DNA of 64,000 bases. It comes from Chrysogorgia sp. JL179-B06 (Eukaryota; Cnidaria; Anthozoa; Scleralcyonacea; Chrysogorgiidae). Positions 56,401 to 64,000 of the stretch are shown one piece after another. The stretch is from NCBI GenBank assembly GCA_035772405.1, contig JAYKKM010000418.1, positions 820,001 through 884,000 of the forward strand, given 5' to 3'. The stretch's first letter is position 1. The number at the start of each line of letters is the position of its first letter. The notes under the pieces are model-generated. The model was not told where the DNA came from and did no database searches. It was given only the letters and a program-made list of their open reading frames with translations. The translations under genes were made by a program, and so were the position numbers.

Positions 56401-59162
56401 TGCAGTTCACCAAGTTTCGTGCTTCAAAAAATGGCCGACCGAGCGTGTAATGCGTCACGGTTGACACTCACGGCAGCTTAACTTACTTGCAACATTTTCC
56501 TTTGTCATGAGGTAATCTCCTTTGTAATGGCCGACCGAGCGTGTAATGCGTCATGGTTGACACTCACGGCAGCTTAACTTACTTGCAACATTTTCCTTTG
56601 TCATGAGTAATCTCCTTTGTAATGGCCGACCGAGCGTGCAATGCGTCATGGTTGACACTCTTTAAGGTAGCTTAACTTACTTGCAACATTTTCCTTTGTC
56701 ATGAGTAATCTCCTTTGTAATGGCCTACCGAGCGTGTAATGCGTCATGGTTGACACTCTTTAAGGTAGCTTAACTTACTTGCAACATTTTCCTTTGTCAT
56801 GAGTAATCTCCTTTGTAACAGTATCTTCATGTAAATAAAGTTCTCCCAAATATTGTAAATCAGCTGGTCTTCGTTGAATAGTTACTCGACAATGGTAGTT
56901 TCGATTATCATTTTTTTCTCCTTCCAAAACAATTTCTTGCACTGTTTCTGGAGCACTATTTGAATCTAGCTTGCTGGATTCAATTTTCTTTGAAAATTTC
57001 CCAACCTAATAATATAAAGTAACTATTTTTGGTGCTGATAAAAAAACACCTTAAAATCATGGTGAATAGTAAAACTAAACCACTAAATCTTACAAGATCA
57101 AGAACTATTATAACAGCCTCCTGTTTCTGGTCAGCGCGCGCGCGTCTTTGACCTTTGCGCATTGATTGATTTTTTATGGTTTTTATATTTATAAAAAAAT
57201 AAAACATAGAAATAGATTTTTCTTTAAACGTTTTCATTCTATTGTAGTTCTGATTGCATGTTTTAAAACCTGGAAATTTAAAGACATTTTGTATGTACCA
57301 CGTCAATTTTGAAGACTTTTCTCACCTAAGAAATAATTAAATAAAGGAAATAGGACATGGCTTGAGTTTCATATTCTTCATAGGAAAAAGAAGCAAGAAC
57401 CGTATCAATGTCGCGTTAACAGATTGTACATGCAGTTGATGTGATGCATGCATCCGATGATAATCGTGCTTCATTATCTAAGGCCCCGTCTACATTTATT
57501 CATTTTCGTTTGAAAACACAACTTCATTTTTCCGTTTTGGCCTTACGTCCACACTAAACGGCGTTTATCGAAAACGGACTTTTCGAACACGCTTTCTAGA
57601 GTGGAATTTTTTTAGAAACGCCGTTTTCCTGTTGTCGTGTAGATATCGTTGGGTCAAGTCAACTGCGCATGCTCAATCGGGTATTTAGCGTTTTCGAATC
57701 GTCTTTGTGTGACCCCCAGACGTGGGGGTAATTCTATGATAAATTGACTGATCACGTGGTACAAATCTAACTATATATTGTTACTACCTGAATAGCTTCG
57801 GCCGGTGGTGTCAAAGATAACGTCCTTTGTTTCCAGGTGTCCACTCCATTGTAAGATGATTTAGAAAGTCTTAAGTTAACTGGAGGTTGAGAGTGTTTAT
57901 GATGTGCTAAGAAATCAACTAGTTTTAAAGATGAAGGAGCAGCTAGCATTCCTCGAGTTTGTGATAAATACGAACGAAAACGACGTTTATGGCTTCTAAA
58001 AACAAAAGAAAATTGATTGTGAGACGCTCTAACTTACACAAACTCAAATGGAGAGCGAAGATTACAACGTGTACGCAGGTTCGTGCGACATGTGTACTGT
58101 TAGTCTGAAAAAGTATTTAAATATCAACCCCCTCCACAAAACACGAATAAAAGCCATACACGAGTAATAATAAGTAAAATATTTAATATAACGTTTCGTT
58201 GTTTAGACCAACAAATATATATATATATCTCTCTGACGGCAATTACATTTTCTTTCTGGGTTAGTGCTTTTGTTGTCTTCTTTGTTCAGGATGGTTTTGT
58301 TGTGTGTTGAGATGATGCTCTGGACGTTCGGCATGCAACTGTAACTTAGCTTTAATGTGTTCCGGTTGAATATTTTAGAAGTTACAGTTGCATGCCGAAC
58401 GTCCAGAGCATCATCTCAACACACAACAAAACCATCCTGAACAAAGAAGACAACAAAAGCACTAACCCAGAAAGAAAATGTAATTGCAGTCAGAGAGATA
58501 CCTGCCCACTGAAAGGAGAATGCCAGACCAAAGGGTAGTCTACCAGGCTACAGTAACGAACACAACGACGAAAGAAGAAAAAACCTACGTCGGACTAACA
58601 GAGACTACATTCAAAACACGCTACCTAAACCACACCAGCTCCTTTCGAAACAAAACCAAGAAACACGCCACAGAACTCAGCAAACACATTTGGAAATTAA
58701 AAGACTCTAACACACCGTACATTATCAACTGGAAAATCATCAAGAAATCGCAACCCTATACTCAAACAAAACAAAACGCTGTAACTTATGCCTCTCCGAA
58801 AAATTCATTATCATCTACCACCCGGAACTAAGCTCCCTCAATAAACGTAACGAACTCATTTCCGCATGTCGACATCGAAAGAAATACTTATTAAACCATG
58901 TAACATGATCCAATCTATTTAATTATGCATCCCTTGTATATATTCTGTCACACTGTTACGCTATAATTATTCACCTGATGAGTGTGGCAAGTTCAACACT
59001 TGCCATACGAAACAGATCTGTAGTGATTAAAAATTCGATGAAGTAACTTGTGTTTTCATCTTGTGTTATACCGCTCTGCTTATGCATTGAGCACTCTATC
59101 TGTATGATTTTGTATGCGCTAGTTTATGTCTTAACGACAGTCTCTATCGCTAAATTTATCTA

Positions 59163-59257
<95 letters not shown>

Positions 59258-59774
59258 ATATCATTGTAGGTTGTTTGAGATGGATAATAATACAACATAT
59301 AGGTAGGTTATCATTGTTGTTTGTTATCATGATTGTACGAGCACTGATATTTATCACTAGATTACGTGTTCGCTTATTTTATGTTTTCAAACATAAGAAA
59401 AATCCCTAATGTTCAGTCCCCTAGGAACAAATGAATCACGTTTATAAGCCATCAAGTTTATAAGCCCATACCAGAAGAGATGCTTTCTGTGCTTATAAAC
59501 TTAATTCATTTGTCATATATATATATATATATATATATATACAAGATACCACAGTCACCAATATACATAAATGATTTACCATATATTACCTTTGTAAGAG
59601 ATGAGTTCTATACTTATGTTTATGATAGTGTAGCTGGTTGATAATGTTGAACACATTTGGAGAAGGATCGAGACACAAAGGGCTTTGAGTTGCCAACAAA
59701 AGTGAAGCCTCTAAATTGATTTTATCTTCATATTCCATACCACATGTCAATGCATTCACATCAGAAATAAGAGT
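41484..59774 (-). CDS. SUPT20H: SUPT20H (SAGA subunit SPT20), 3' eleven coding exons
   Basis: Exons in transcription order: 59774-59590, 57995-57788, 57005-56779, 51322-51290, 50966-50563, 49541-49387, 48469-48290, 43427-43362, 43037-42869, 42572-42436, 41645-41484 (TAA). All junctions are GT-AG with matching phases; 1926 nt, 641 codons plus stop. Diagnostic segments: [12 protein letters not shown] and [17 protein letters not shown] (family TLICDVHS..., LILATAEPLCLDPS), [26 protein letters not shown] with [17 protein letters not shown] (family LRLLDFLQKRK...LKISKAGNCVDMWK), [37 protein letters not shown] (family FIIGSKTDAERVVNQYQELV). The rest is a Q/T/S/V-rich low-complexity tail. SPT20 holds the SAGA coactivator together in the nucleus. 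The first ~190 residues of the family are missing and should lie right of the window. Confidence 0.93.
43505..43745. repeat. foldback with a mutated hammerhead
   Basis: 'cagacatagtttgacgctac' mirrors 'gtagcgtcaaactatgtctg'. Between them, minus strand: ACCC, CTAATGA, stem II GACAC/GTGTC, GAAACGTT, GGGT (43640-43603). The G of CUGAUGA is an A, which should kill catalysis. Confidence 0.55.
44014..45684. repeat. 1.67-kb foldback element built of two minisatellites
   Basis: Ends TACGGTGGCCCAGAAGTGTC / GACACTTCTGGGCCACCGTA are perfect inverted copies. Inward follow a 19-bp minisatellite ('cacatttcaaaattcgcaa', ~11 units left, ~16 right), a unique ~75-bp segment with 'tatgcctattattatgtctc' and its mirror, and a second array ('gtgcagtagactgtattagg', 10/20-bp period) that switches strand near 44690: ~360 bp left, ~590 bp right. 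ORFs inside are artefacts. Confidence 0.9.
45962..46003 (-). ncRNA. hammerhead ribozyme core in Penelope repeat
   Basis: Minus strand: ACT (stem I), CTGATGA (45996-45990), T, stem II GTTAC-loop-GTAAC, GAA, palindrome ACGT, T, then AGT pairing with ACT. The catalytic core is intact. Confidence 0.65.
46365..46680. mobile_element. MITE, 'gtttggatca' family
   Basis: Holds 'ccgtgtttggatcaggtcat' and 'cgtgtttggatcaggccttc' plus 'aataattcatgag' at the right end, as in 24430 and 37072. Confidence 0.5.
46745..47010. repeat. foldback, 'gaccgggttttcaagtac' arms
   Basis: 'gactagaccgggttttcaag' mirrors 'cttgaaaacccggtctagtc' around a 'cctcggcttcgcctcg' loop. Confidence 0.65.
47157..47760. mobile_element. 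MITE inserted inside a Penelope hammerhead
   Basis: Starts 'taccatgatgacctcgg', ends 'accattgtattacttataa', flanked by TAA on both sides. Internal hairpin 'gaatgtttgtgaaagtccct'/'gggactttcacaaacattcc'. Related to 3807-4308. Confidence 0.65.
48821..49297. mobile_element. MITE with ~200-bp arms (TTAAAGG ends)
   Basis: TTAAAGGGGAACTGTAACC mirrors GGGTACAGTTCCCTTTAA. Arms continue with 'atgtttagaaatgttaatag' and 'aagaaaaccaccgctg'-type blocks. Between SUPT20H exons 48469-48290 and 49541-49387. Confidence 0.8.
49858..50199. mobile_element. MITE, AGTGCCCCTAACCTCAA ends
   Basis: AGTGCCCCTAACCTCAACTT mirrors 'ttgaggttaggggcact'; inside 'tccggaatttacgtcacaca' mirrors 'tgtgtgacgtaaattccgga'. A partial relative precedes it (49575-49700). 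Confidence 0.75.
51180..51262. repeat. AATATAC/AATATTC short tandem repeat
   Basis: Alternating 7-bp units 'caatata' and 'caatatt', next to the 33-nt SUPT20H exon. Confidence 0.8.
52167..52206 (-). ncRNA. hammerhead core, left arm
   Basis: Minus strand: TACT, CTGATGA (52201-52195), A, stem II GGGC-TCC-GCTC, GAA, ACGT, C, AGTA. Stem I TACT/AGTA pairs over 4 bp. Confidence 0.6.
52236..52270 (+). ncRNA. hammerhead core, right arm
   Basis: Plus strand: TACT (52236-52239), CTGATGA (52240-52246), GGGC-TCC-GCTC stem II, GAA (52259-52261), ACGT, C52266, AGTA. Core fully conserved; mirror copy of the left arm. An extra partial 'ctgatgaagggct' lies between the arms. Confidence 0.65.
53346..55020. other. 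SUPT20H intron, mostly unassigned
   Basis: No host exon. On the minus strand 54505-54346 encodes [20 protein letters not shown] then [18 protein letters not shown] to a stop: protein-like but unrecognised, probably a transposon scrap. Confidence 0.3.
55027..55486. mobile_element. MITE, TTAAAGAGTGAGTGTCAACC ends, copy 1
   Basis: TTAAAGAGTGAGTGTCAACC mirrors GGTTGACACTCACTCTTTAA; TTAA is probably the target duplication. A second copy, same orientation, is at 56023-56470. No transposase. Confidence 0.8.
55490..56020. other. SUPT20H intron segment between two MITEs
   Basis: 'catctaaaccataaa' (55908) mirrors 'tttatggtttagatg' (55799), suggesting another small foldback. No exon. Confidence 0.4.
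56023..56470. mobile_element. MITE copy 2, beside a SUPT20H exon
   Basis: Same element as 55027-55486, with small deletions. Its right end is joined to a tandem array that repeats that end together with exon-derived sequence. Confidence 0.8.
56471..56820. repeat. ~97-bp tandem repeat of SUPT20H exon end plus MITE end
   Basis: Four copies of 'agcttaacttacttgcaaca', 'ttttcctttgtcatgagtaa' and 'tctcctttgtaa', joined by MITE-end sequence 'gaccgagcgtgtaatgcgtc'. The rightmost copy is the genuine end of exon 57005-56779; each copy contains an intact minus-strand donor TTGCAA|gtaagt. Confidence 0.85.
57006..57787. other. SUPT20H intron with partial MITE
   Basis: 57480-57640 starts 'aaggccccgtctacattt' and has 'cgttttcgtttgaaaac'-like inverted pieces, a probable decayed MITE. 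The rest is unassigned. Confidence 0.35.
58190..59060 (+). mobile_element. Penelope-like element 3' part with GIY-YIG endonuclease
   Basis: An inverted pair (58228-58346 and 58380-58498, ~118 bp each) opens the element. The plus frame reads [16 protein letters not shown] (cysteine cluster), [56 protein letters not shown] +1 shift near 58765 continues [20 protein letters not shown] and [14 protein letters not shown] to stop. YQA...YVG...R.NH.. is the GIY-YIG module of Penelope-like retroelements. No RT. The 3' end carries a hammerhead at about 58967-59030. Confidence 0.85.
58967..59030 (+). ncRNA. hammerhead ribozyme with long palindromic stem III
   Basis: Stem I TCAC (58971-58974) pairs with GTGA (59023-59026). 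CTGATGA 58975-58981. Stem II GTGTGGCAAG/CTTGCCATAC is 10 bp with one G-U. GAA 59009-59011. Stem III is the 10-nt perfect palindrome ACAGATCTGT (59012-59021) with no loop, then A59022 as the cleavage-site nucleotide. Every conserved core position is present. Confidence 0.75.
59163..59256. repeat. (TA)n microsatellite
   Basis: About 94 bp of TA dinucleotides. A shorter one lies at 59517-59540. Confidence 0.95.
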
Positions 59775-59827
59775 CTTAAAAAATTCAGAAGAATAACAAA
59801 AGTTTCATTACATTATAAAATATTAGA

Positions 59828-60281
59828 TTAACTCTTTCCTGTTCCGCTGAAAAACATCCAAAATTGAACCACCTCTTTGTTCTATTGATATCTCCATGGA
59901 AATAGCCATAACTGTTGCGAAAGCTATACATTTTCTGAAATCCCAATAAACCGGCTTTTACTAGCGCTTTTAAATTTCCCGAACAAAACACATTATGTTA
60001 ATATAAATTAGCATCATTATCATAAATGAGGTTGAAAAACTTTCATTTTTCTAGAAAAGGCCATCTTGCACGCCCGCGTAGCATCATGAAAATTCAAAAT
60101 TCCACCAATCGCAGAGTTGTTTATGAAATCAAATCAAACTTGGCGTGTGAGTGGATCTCATATGCCTGGCGCTTGTCGAATTTCAATTTTTAATCTTGCG
60201 TTACCGTGTGCCGTGTTTTTCGATTGACGACTTCGTCGGTCTTCTATGAACCATTTTGACTGGGCCGGACAGGAAAGAGTT
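59828..60281. mobile_element. MITE, TTAACTCTTTCCTGTYC ends
   Basis: 'ttaactctttcctgttc' mirrors 'ggacaggaaagagttga'. 5' of the first SUPT20H exon in the window. Confidence 0.65.
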
Positions 60282-60759
60282 GATCAATATTCAATGATAA
60301 TCATGATGAAAATTATCGAGTACTATAAAAAATATCAGAACATTTCTGAACCCCAGACGAAGATGGAAGTCAAAATATTAAAAGGTTGGTAGGAGGCATG
60401 TGTGAAATCACTAAACAGAATAGTTATGTTTTAAAAACTTTATTTATCTTCATCAAACATCTCCATAGGTAAAAGGTGCTAAACTATAGTGTAATATCCA
60501 GTGGGCTCATCAATTTCATGTGGGTTCATCATCATTTTCATCATCGTTTACACATGCTGTGGCGATAATCCTTCGTAGATTAGTGACTTGTGGAAACTGC
60601 TAGTGATGAAACTTCAAGAGGACACACAGGAGATATAAAACCAACTTGGTCGAATGTTGATGAAGCTGAACTGAGTGTTTGCCGACGTTTAGTGAACTTC
60701 AGTTGTTTGGCAACAGCTACATATGTATATGTATATGTATTCCCCTTGTGAGCGCCATC
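60282..60759. other. intron / LINE 5' flank, no exon seen
   Basis: I searched the minus strand for the SPT20 exon preceding [10 protein letters not shown] and found none. The right part probably contains the LINE 5'UTR. Confidence 0.35.
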
Positions 60760-63700
60760 ATGGCTGCCAGTCTTAAATTAGCTCTCCGTATATATATAAT
60801 CTTAATCTTATTAAACCTTAATATCCACAAGAATTGGCAAAGAAACAAGTCTTTAAGGTGTAATGTCTTTTATGGGGAAGTATTGGATGTGTACGAAGAC
60901 ACCAAATCCTGGCATAATCGGGAGTTCGTTCATATTCATAGACTGCACTTTAAAAGGACAGCTCTCGCTTCGAACCATTGTATACCGTATCCTTTGTTAA
61001 AATTTACGAAACACAGTTCTATCTGTGTGGTTCAGCCAGCAAAACTGTTCGTCGCAGACCTGGTTATTTGCATGGATGTGGCAAGCAATCCTGGCCCTTT
61101 TAAAAATGATGCCTTTGCGAATTATGGTTCGAATATATCTTCATCGTCACGGTCGGGTGCCATTGCTGTTAGTTATTCACGTTCCGAGCTACTGCGTTTA
61201 AAGACTATTAAGTATAATTTAAAATCATCTACAGTTGTGATATTGAAGAAACTCAATCTCTTCCACTTTCGTGGAGCAAGAGGAGGAAAGATCAAGTCGC
61301 CAATGAATGCAAATTCACGTATATCAACTTTACGACCAAATTTCAATCGATTCGGCATAACGAAACGTTTCGCTGGTCAAACCCGTAATCTTGTACCTAT
61401 CAAACTACATAAGCCGTGTCCATCTAAACCAAAATATATCCCGGTCTGTATGGTCATCAATGCAAGATCCCTTGTAAAAGCCGATGCTGCAGCCACTTTG
61501 TATGCTGAACTTAACCACAATAACATCGACATATGCATTATCTCAGAAACCTGGTTAAATAACTCTGTGGCTGATTATTTAGTCTGTCCGAGTGGATATA
61601 CCATTTTGAGGAAAGATAGACAATGTCGAGTTGGAGGTGGAGTTGCTATTATCTGCAGAAATGATTGGTCTATTATTCATCTTGGCGACAGTTTTGATAA
61701 TCTTTTTGAATGTCTTTGGTGTCAAATACAAACACCAAATTCATTATATCATATTGGAGCTGTATATCATCCTCCTGATTCAAATCAACAAACATCATTA
61801 GACCTAGTTGATCATCTGATTAATAGTGGTGAAACAATATTGAATGCTGACCCTAATGCTAGAATTATCATTGGTGGGGACATTAATCAACTCGATGTCA
61901 AGAATCTCCTTAACCAACTTTGCCTGAAGCAATTGGTAAAGGTACCCACTAGAGGCTCCCGCATACTCGATGTCTTCATCACTAATGTGCCCTTGCTATG
62001 GTCAAAAGTCTTAGTTGGAAACTGTCTTGTGCGCTCAGATCATGCGCGAGTAATTACTTACCCCCGTGTAAGGTGTAAAGCAGTAAGAAGAACTGTCACA
62101 TTTCGAGATGTACGTGACCAACATAAGATAGCTATGGCACATGCCTTTGAGAAATGTGACTGGGAAGCCATCAAAACCTGTACAGATCCATCACAACAAG
62201 TTCAACTCCTACAGAATTTACTTGTTTCACTCCTTAATGAATACTTTCCGTACAAATCAGTCAGAATGTCCAACCGAGATCCTCCTTTCATGTCACCTCT
62301 AGTTAAACTTCTTCTTAACATCCGTAAGAAAAACTTGCATAATAATAAAGAGGCTGCCAATCTACATTTTCAAGAGCGGATTAATAAACTTATTCGTATT
62401 AATCAGGCCAATGCAGTCAAGAAAGAACGACTAGAACATCCTAAAGCTAGCAAAAAATGGTGGGCAATAGTAAACACTATTACTGGGCGGAATGGTAGTA
62501 TTGCTCCTATTAGTAACATTTTGGATCCTATGGATATAAATAAGTATTTTCAAGAAATCAATACTGATCTGAATTATGTTGCCCCTACTCCAGTTGACAT
62601 CCCAGATGGCACACGTGTTCCAGTGTTATCAGTCTATACTGTACGGAACTTCTTACTCAACATCAAGCGTACAAGCTGTGGACCTGACGAGCTACCCTTT
62701 TGGTTTTGGCGGGATTATGCTTATGATCTGGCTCCCGTTGTTACTTCAGTTTTCAACTCTTCTCTTTACCATCAAGCAGTACCTGATTTATGGAAACTTG
62801 CCAACGTCTCTCCGATCCCAAAGGAAGCCCCTTTACTCGGCAATAATCAGCTTCGCCCTATCTCCGTTACTGATGTAATTATGAGATTATTTGAGAGAGT
62901 TGTGTGTAAGAGTGAACTATCTAATCTTAATACTGAAAGTATTAGTTCTGATCAATATGCGTATAAAAAGGGGATAAACTCCACCATGGCCCTTATTAAT
63001 TGTCAGCACACATGGCTTCAACTGTTAGATAAGAAAGCTAGCTCGGTTAGAATTTTTTCATTTGATTTTAGTAAGGCATTCGACTCTGTCCCCCATGATA
63101 TTATCTGTGATAAGTTGAAATTCTTAAACATTAATCCATACATACTTAACTGGATTATAAGTTTTCTCTCGGAGAGAAAACAGAGGGTCAAGGTTGATGG
63201 AATTCTTACTGATTTCTTACCTATTAATAAGGGCGTACCCCAAGGAACCATCCTAGGTCCCATTATCTTTTCAGTAATGGTAAATGACATTCAGGCCCTT
63301 TACCCAGTTCAAAACACCTTAATTAAATATGCTGATGACCTGACCCTAATTGTTCCATTTAGAGATGATTGTATTGACAGCTCTATTGAGGAGGTATCTA
63401 ACATCAAGGCTTGGGCGGGGATAAATCGGATGGTTCTTAATTTGGGAAAAACCTGGGAAATGGTCATTCATGGTAATGTTCAAAAGCCCCTCCCGGACCC
63501 TATTGAAGATATTAAACGTAGAGATTTTCTCAAATTGTTAGGGATAACCTTTCAGGATAACCCAAATAACTGGGATAAGCACTTTAAATTTTTGATCACT
63601 AAAGCAAGTAGTAGACTCCATATATTACGGGTGTGTAAACACTATGGTTATACCAAGGAAGACCTAAATCTGCTTTTTAACAGTCTGGTTCTGTCCATTT

Positions 63701-64000
63701 TCTATTTCGGAGTTGAAGTCTGGGGTAGTGCTTATGACTCGAAGTATTTGAGCCAGATTGATAGCTTTCTTCGCCGAGCTTATAGATTTGGTTATATCTC
63801 TGACCTTATTACTATAAAAGAAATGATAGATGATAGAGACCGTAAGATGTGGAAAATGATTACAGCAAACCCATGTAACCCACTAAATGACTTATTGCCA
63901 TGCAAGAGAACTCGTATACTGAGAGAACGAGGCCATGACTATATACTTCCTAAAGTAAGAACTGATCGCTTTAAACGAACGTTTATTAATAGATGCCTCT
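60760..64000 (+). mobile_element. intact CR1/L2-like LINE ORF, open at window end
   Basis: From ATG 60760 the frame is open for 1080 codons to the window edge, with no frameshift. Order: hydrophobic start (MAASLKLALRIYIILILLNL); 2A-like DVASNPGP at residues 106-113; basic linker; AP endonuclease from ~230 (MVINARSLVKAD, ICIISETWLNNS, VGGGVAIICRND, IIIGGDINQLD, VRSDHARV); RT with LWKLANVSPIPKEAP (~676), FDFSKAFDSVPHD (768-780), VPQGTILGPIIFSVMVNDI, catalytic YADD (857-860), FLKLLGITFQDN, FYFGVEVWGSAYD. LINEs of this type encode an endonuclease/RT polyprotein that copies its own mRNA at nicked target DNA. It lies antisense to SUPT20H, probably in its intron. Intactness suggests a young, possibly active copy; the 3' end is outside. 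Confidence 0.92.

Noticed and set aside
61173..61358. Minus-strand ORFs under the LINE (also 63018-63290)
   Set aside because: Shadows of the intact plus-strand LINE frame.

Overview
This is a window of animal (metazoan) nuclear DNA: AT-rich, intron-bearing and very dense in transposable elements. Four host genes can be read by translation and splice-site chaining. (1) 1-177, minus: the first exon of a RIOX2/MINA-like ribosomal oxygenase, cut by the left edge. (2) 1927-3234, minus: an intronless TADA2A. (3) 3349-25943, plus: a complete 11-exon EXOSC8 (exosome subunit RRP43, 275 aa). (4) 41484-59774, minus: the 11 terminal coding exons (641 aa) of SUPT20H/SPT20; its first ~190 codons should lie right of the window. 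No bacterial features are present. I infer an early-branching invertebrate, most likely a cnidarian, from the mixture of Penelope-like elements, CR1/L2- and RTE-like LINEs and long-TIR MITEs; this is not proven.

Layout. TADA2A and EXOSC8 start codons are 114 bp apart, head to head, implying a shared bidirectional promoter. EXOSC8 and SUPT20H are convergent neighbours, the arrangement I recall for human 13q13.3. EXOSC8 spreads 828 coding bases over 22.6 kb because its introns are filled with mobile DNA: MITEs, tRNA-like SINEs, a dead RTE-like LINE (8.5-11.7 kb), a long-TIR element (14.5-16.75 kb), LINE and Penelope pieces. Region 26-41 kb is intergenic: LINE remnants, an 18-bp minisatellite (31.26-32.33 kb), a Crypton-like fragment, a broken ankyrin gene split by a MITE (36.1-38.35 kb) and Penelope debris. 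SUPT20H introns hold a 1.67-kb foldback (44.0-45.7 kb), Penelope fragments with hammerhead-ribozyme cores, a three-level nested insertion (51.6-53.35 kb), MITEs, and a tandem repeat that has copied one SUPT20H exon end with its splice donor (56.47-56.82 kb). The window ends inside an uninterrupted LINE ORF (60760 to 64000, still open) with endonuclease, reverse transcriptase and a degenerate 2A-like peptide.

Functionally, TADA2A and SUPT20H are both subunits of GCN5/PCAF-type acetyltransferase coactivators (ATAC/SAGA), EXOSC8 is a core exosome ring subunit and RIOX2 modifies ribosomal protein: a housekeeping gene-expression neighbourhood. The most unusual material is the set of Penelope-associated hammerhead cores whose stem III is a bare palindrome, and the minisatellite apparently grown from one of them.
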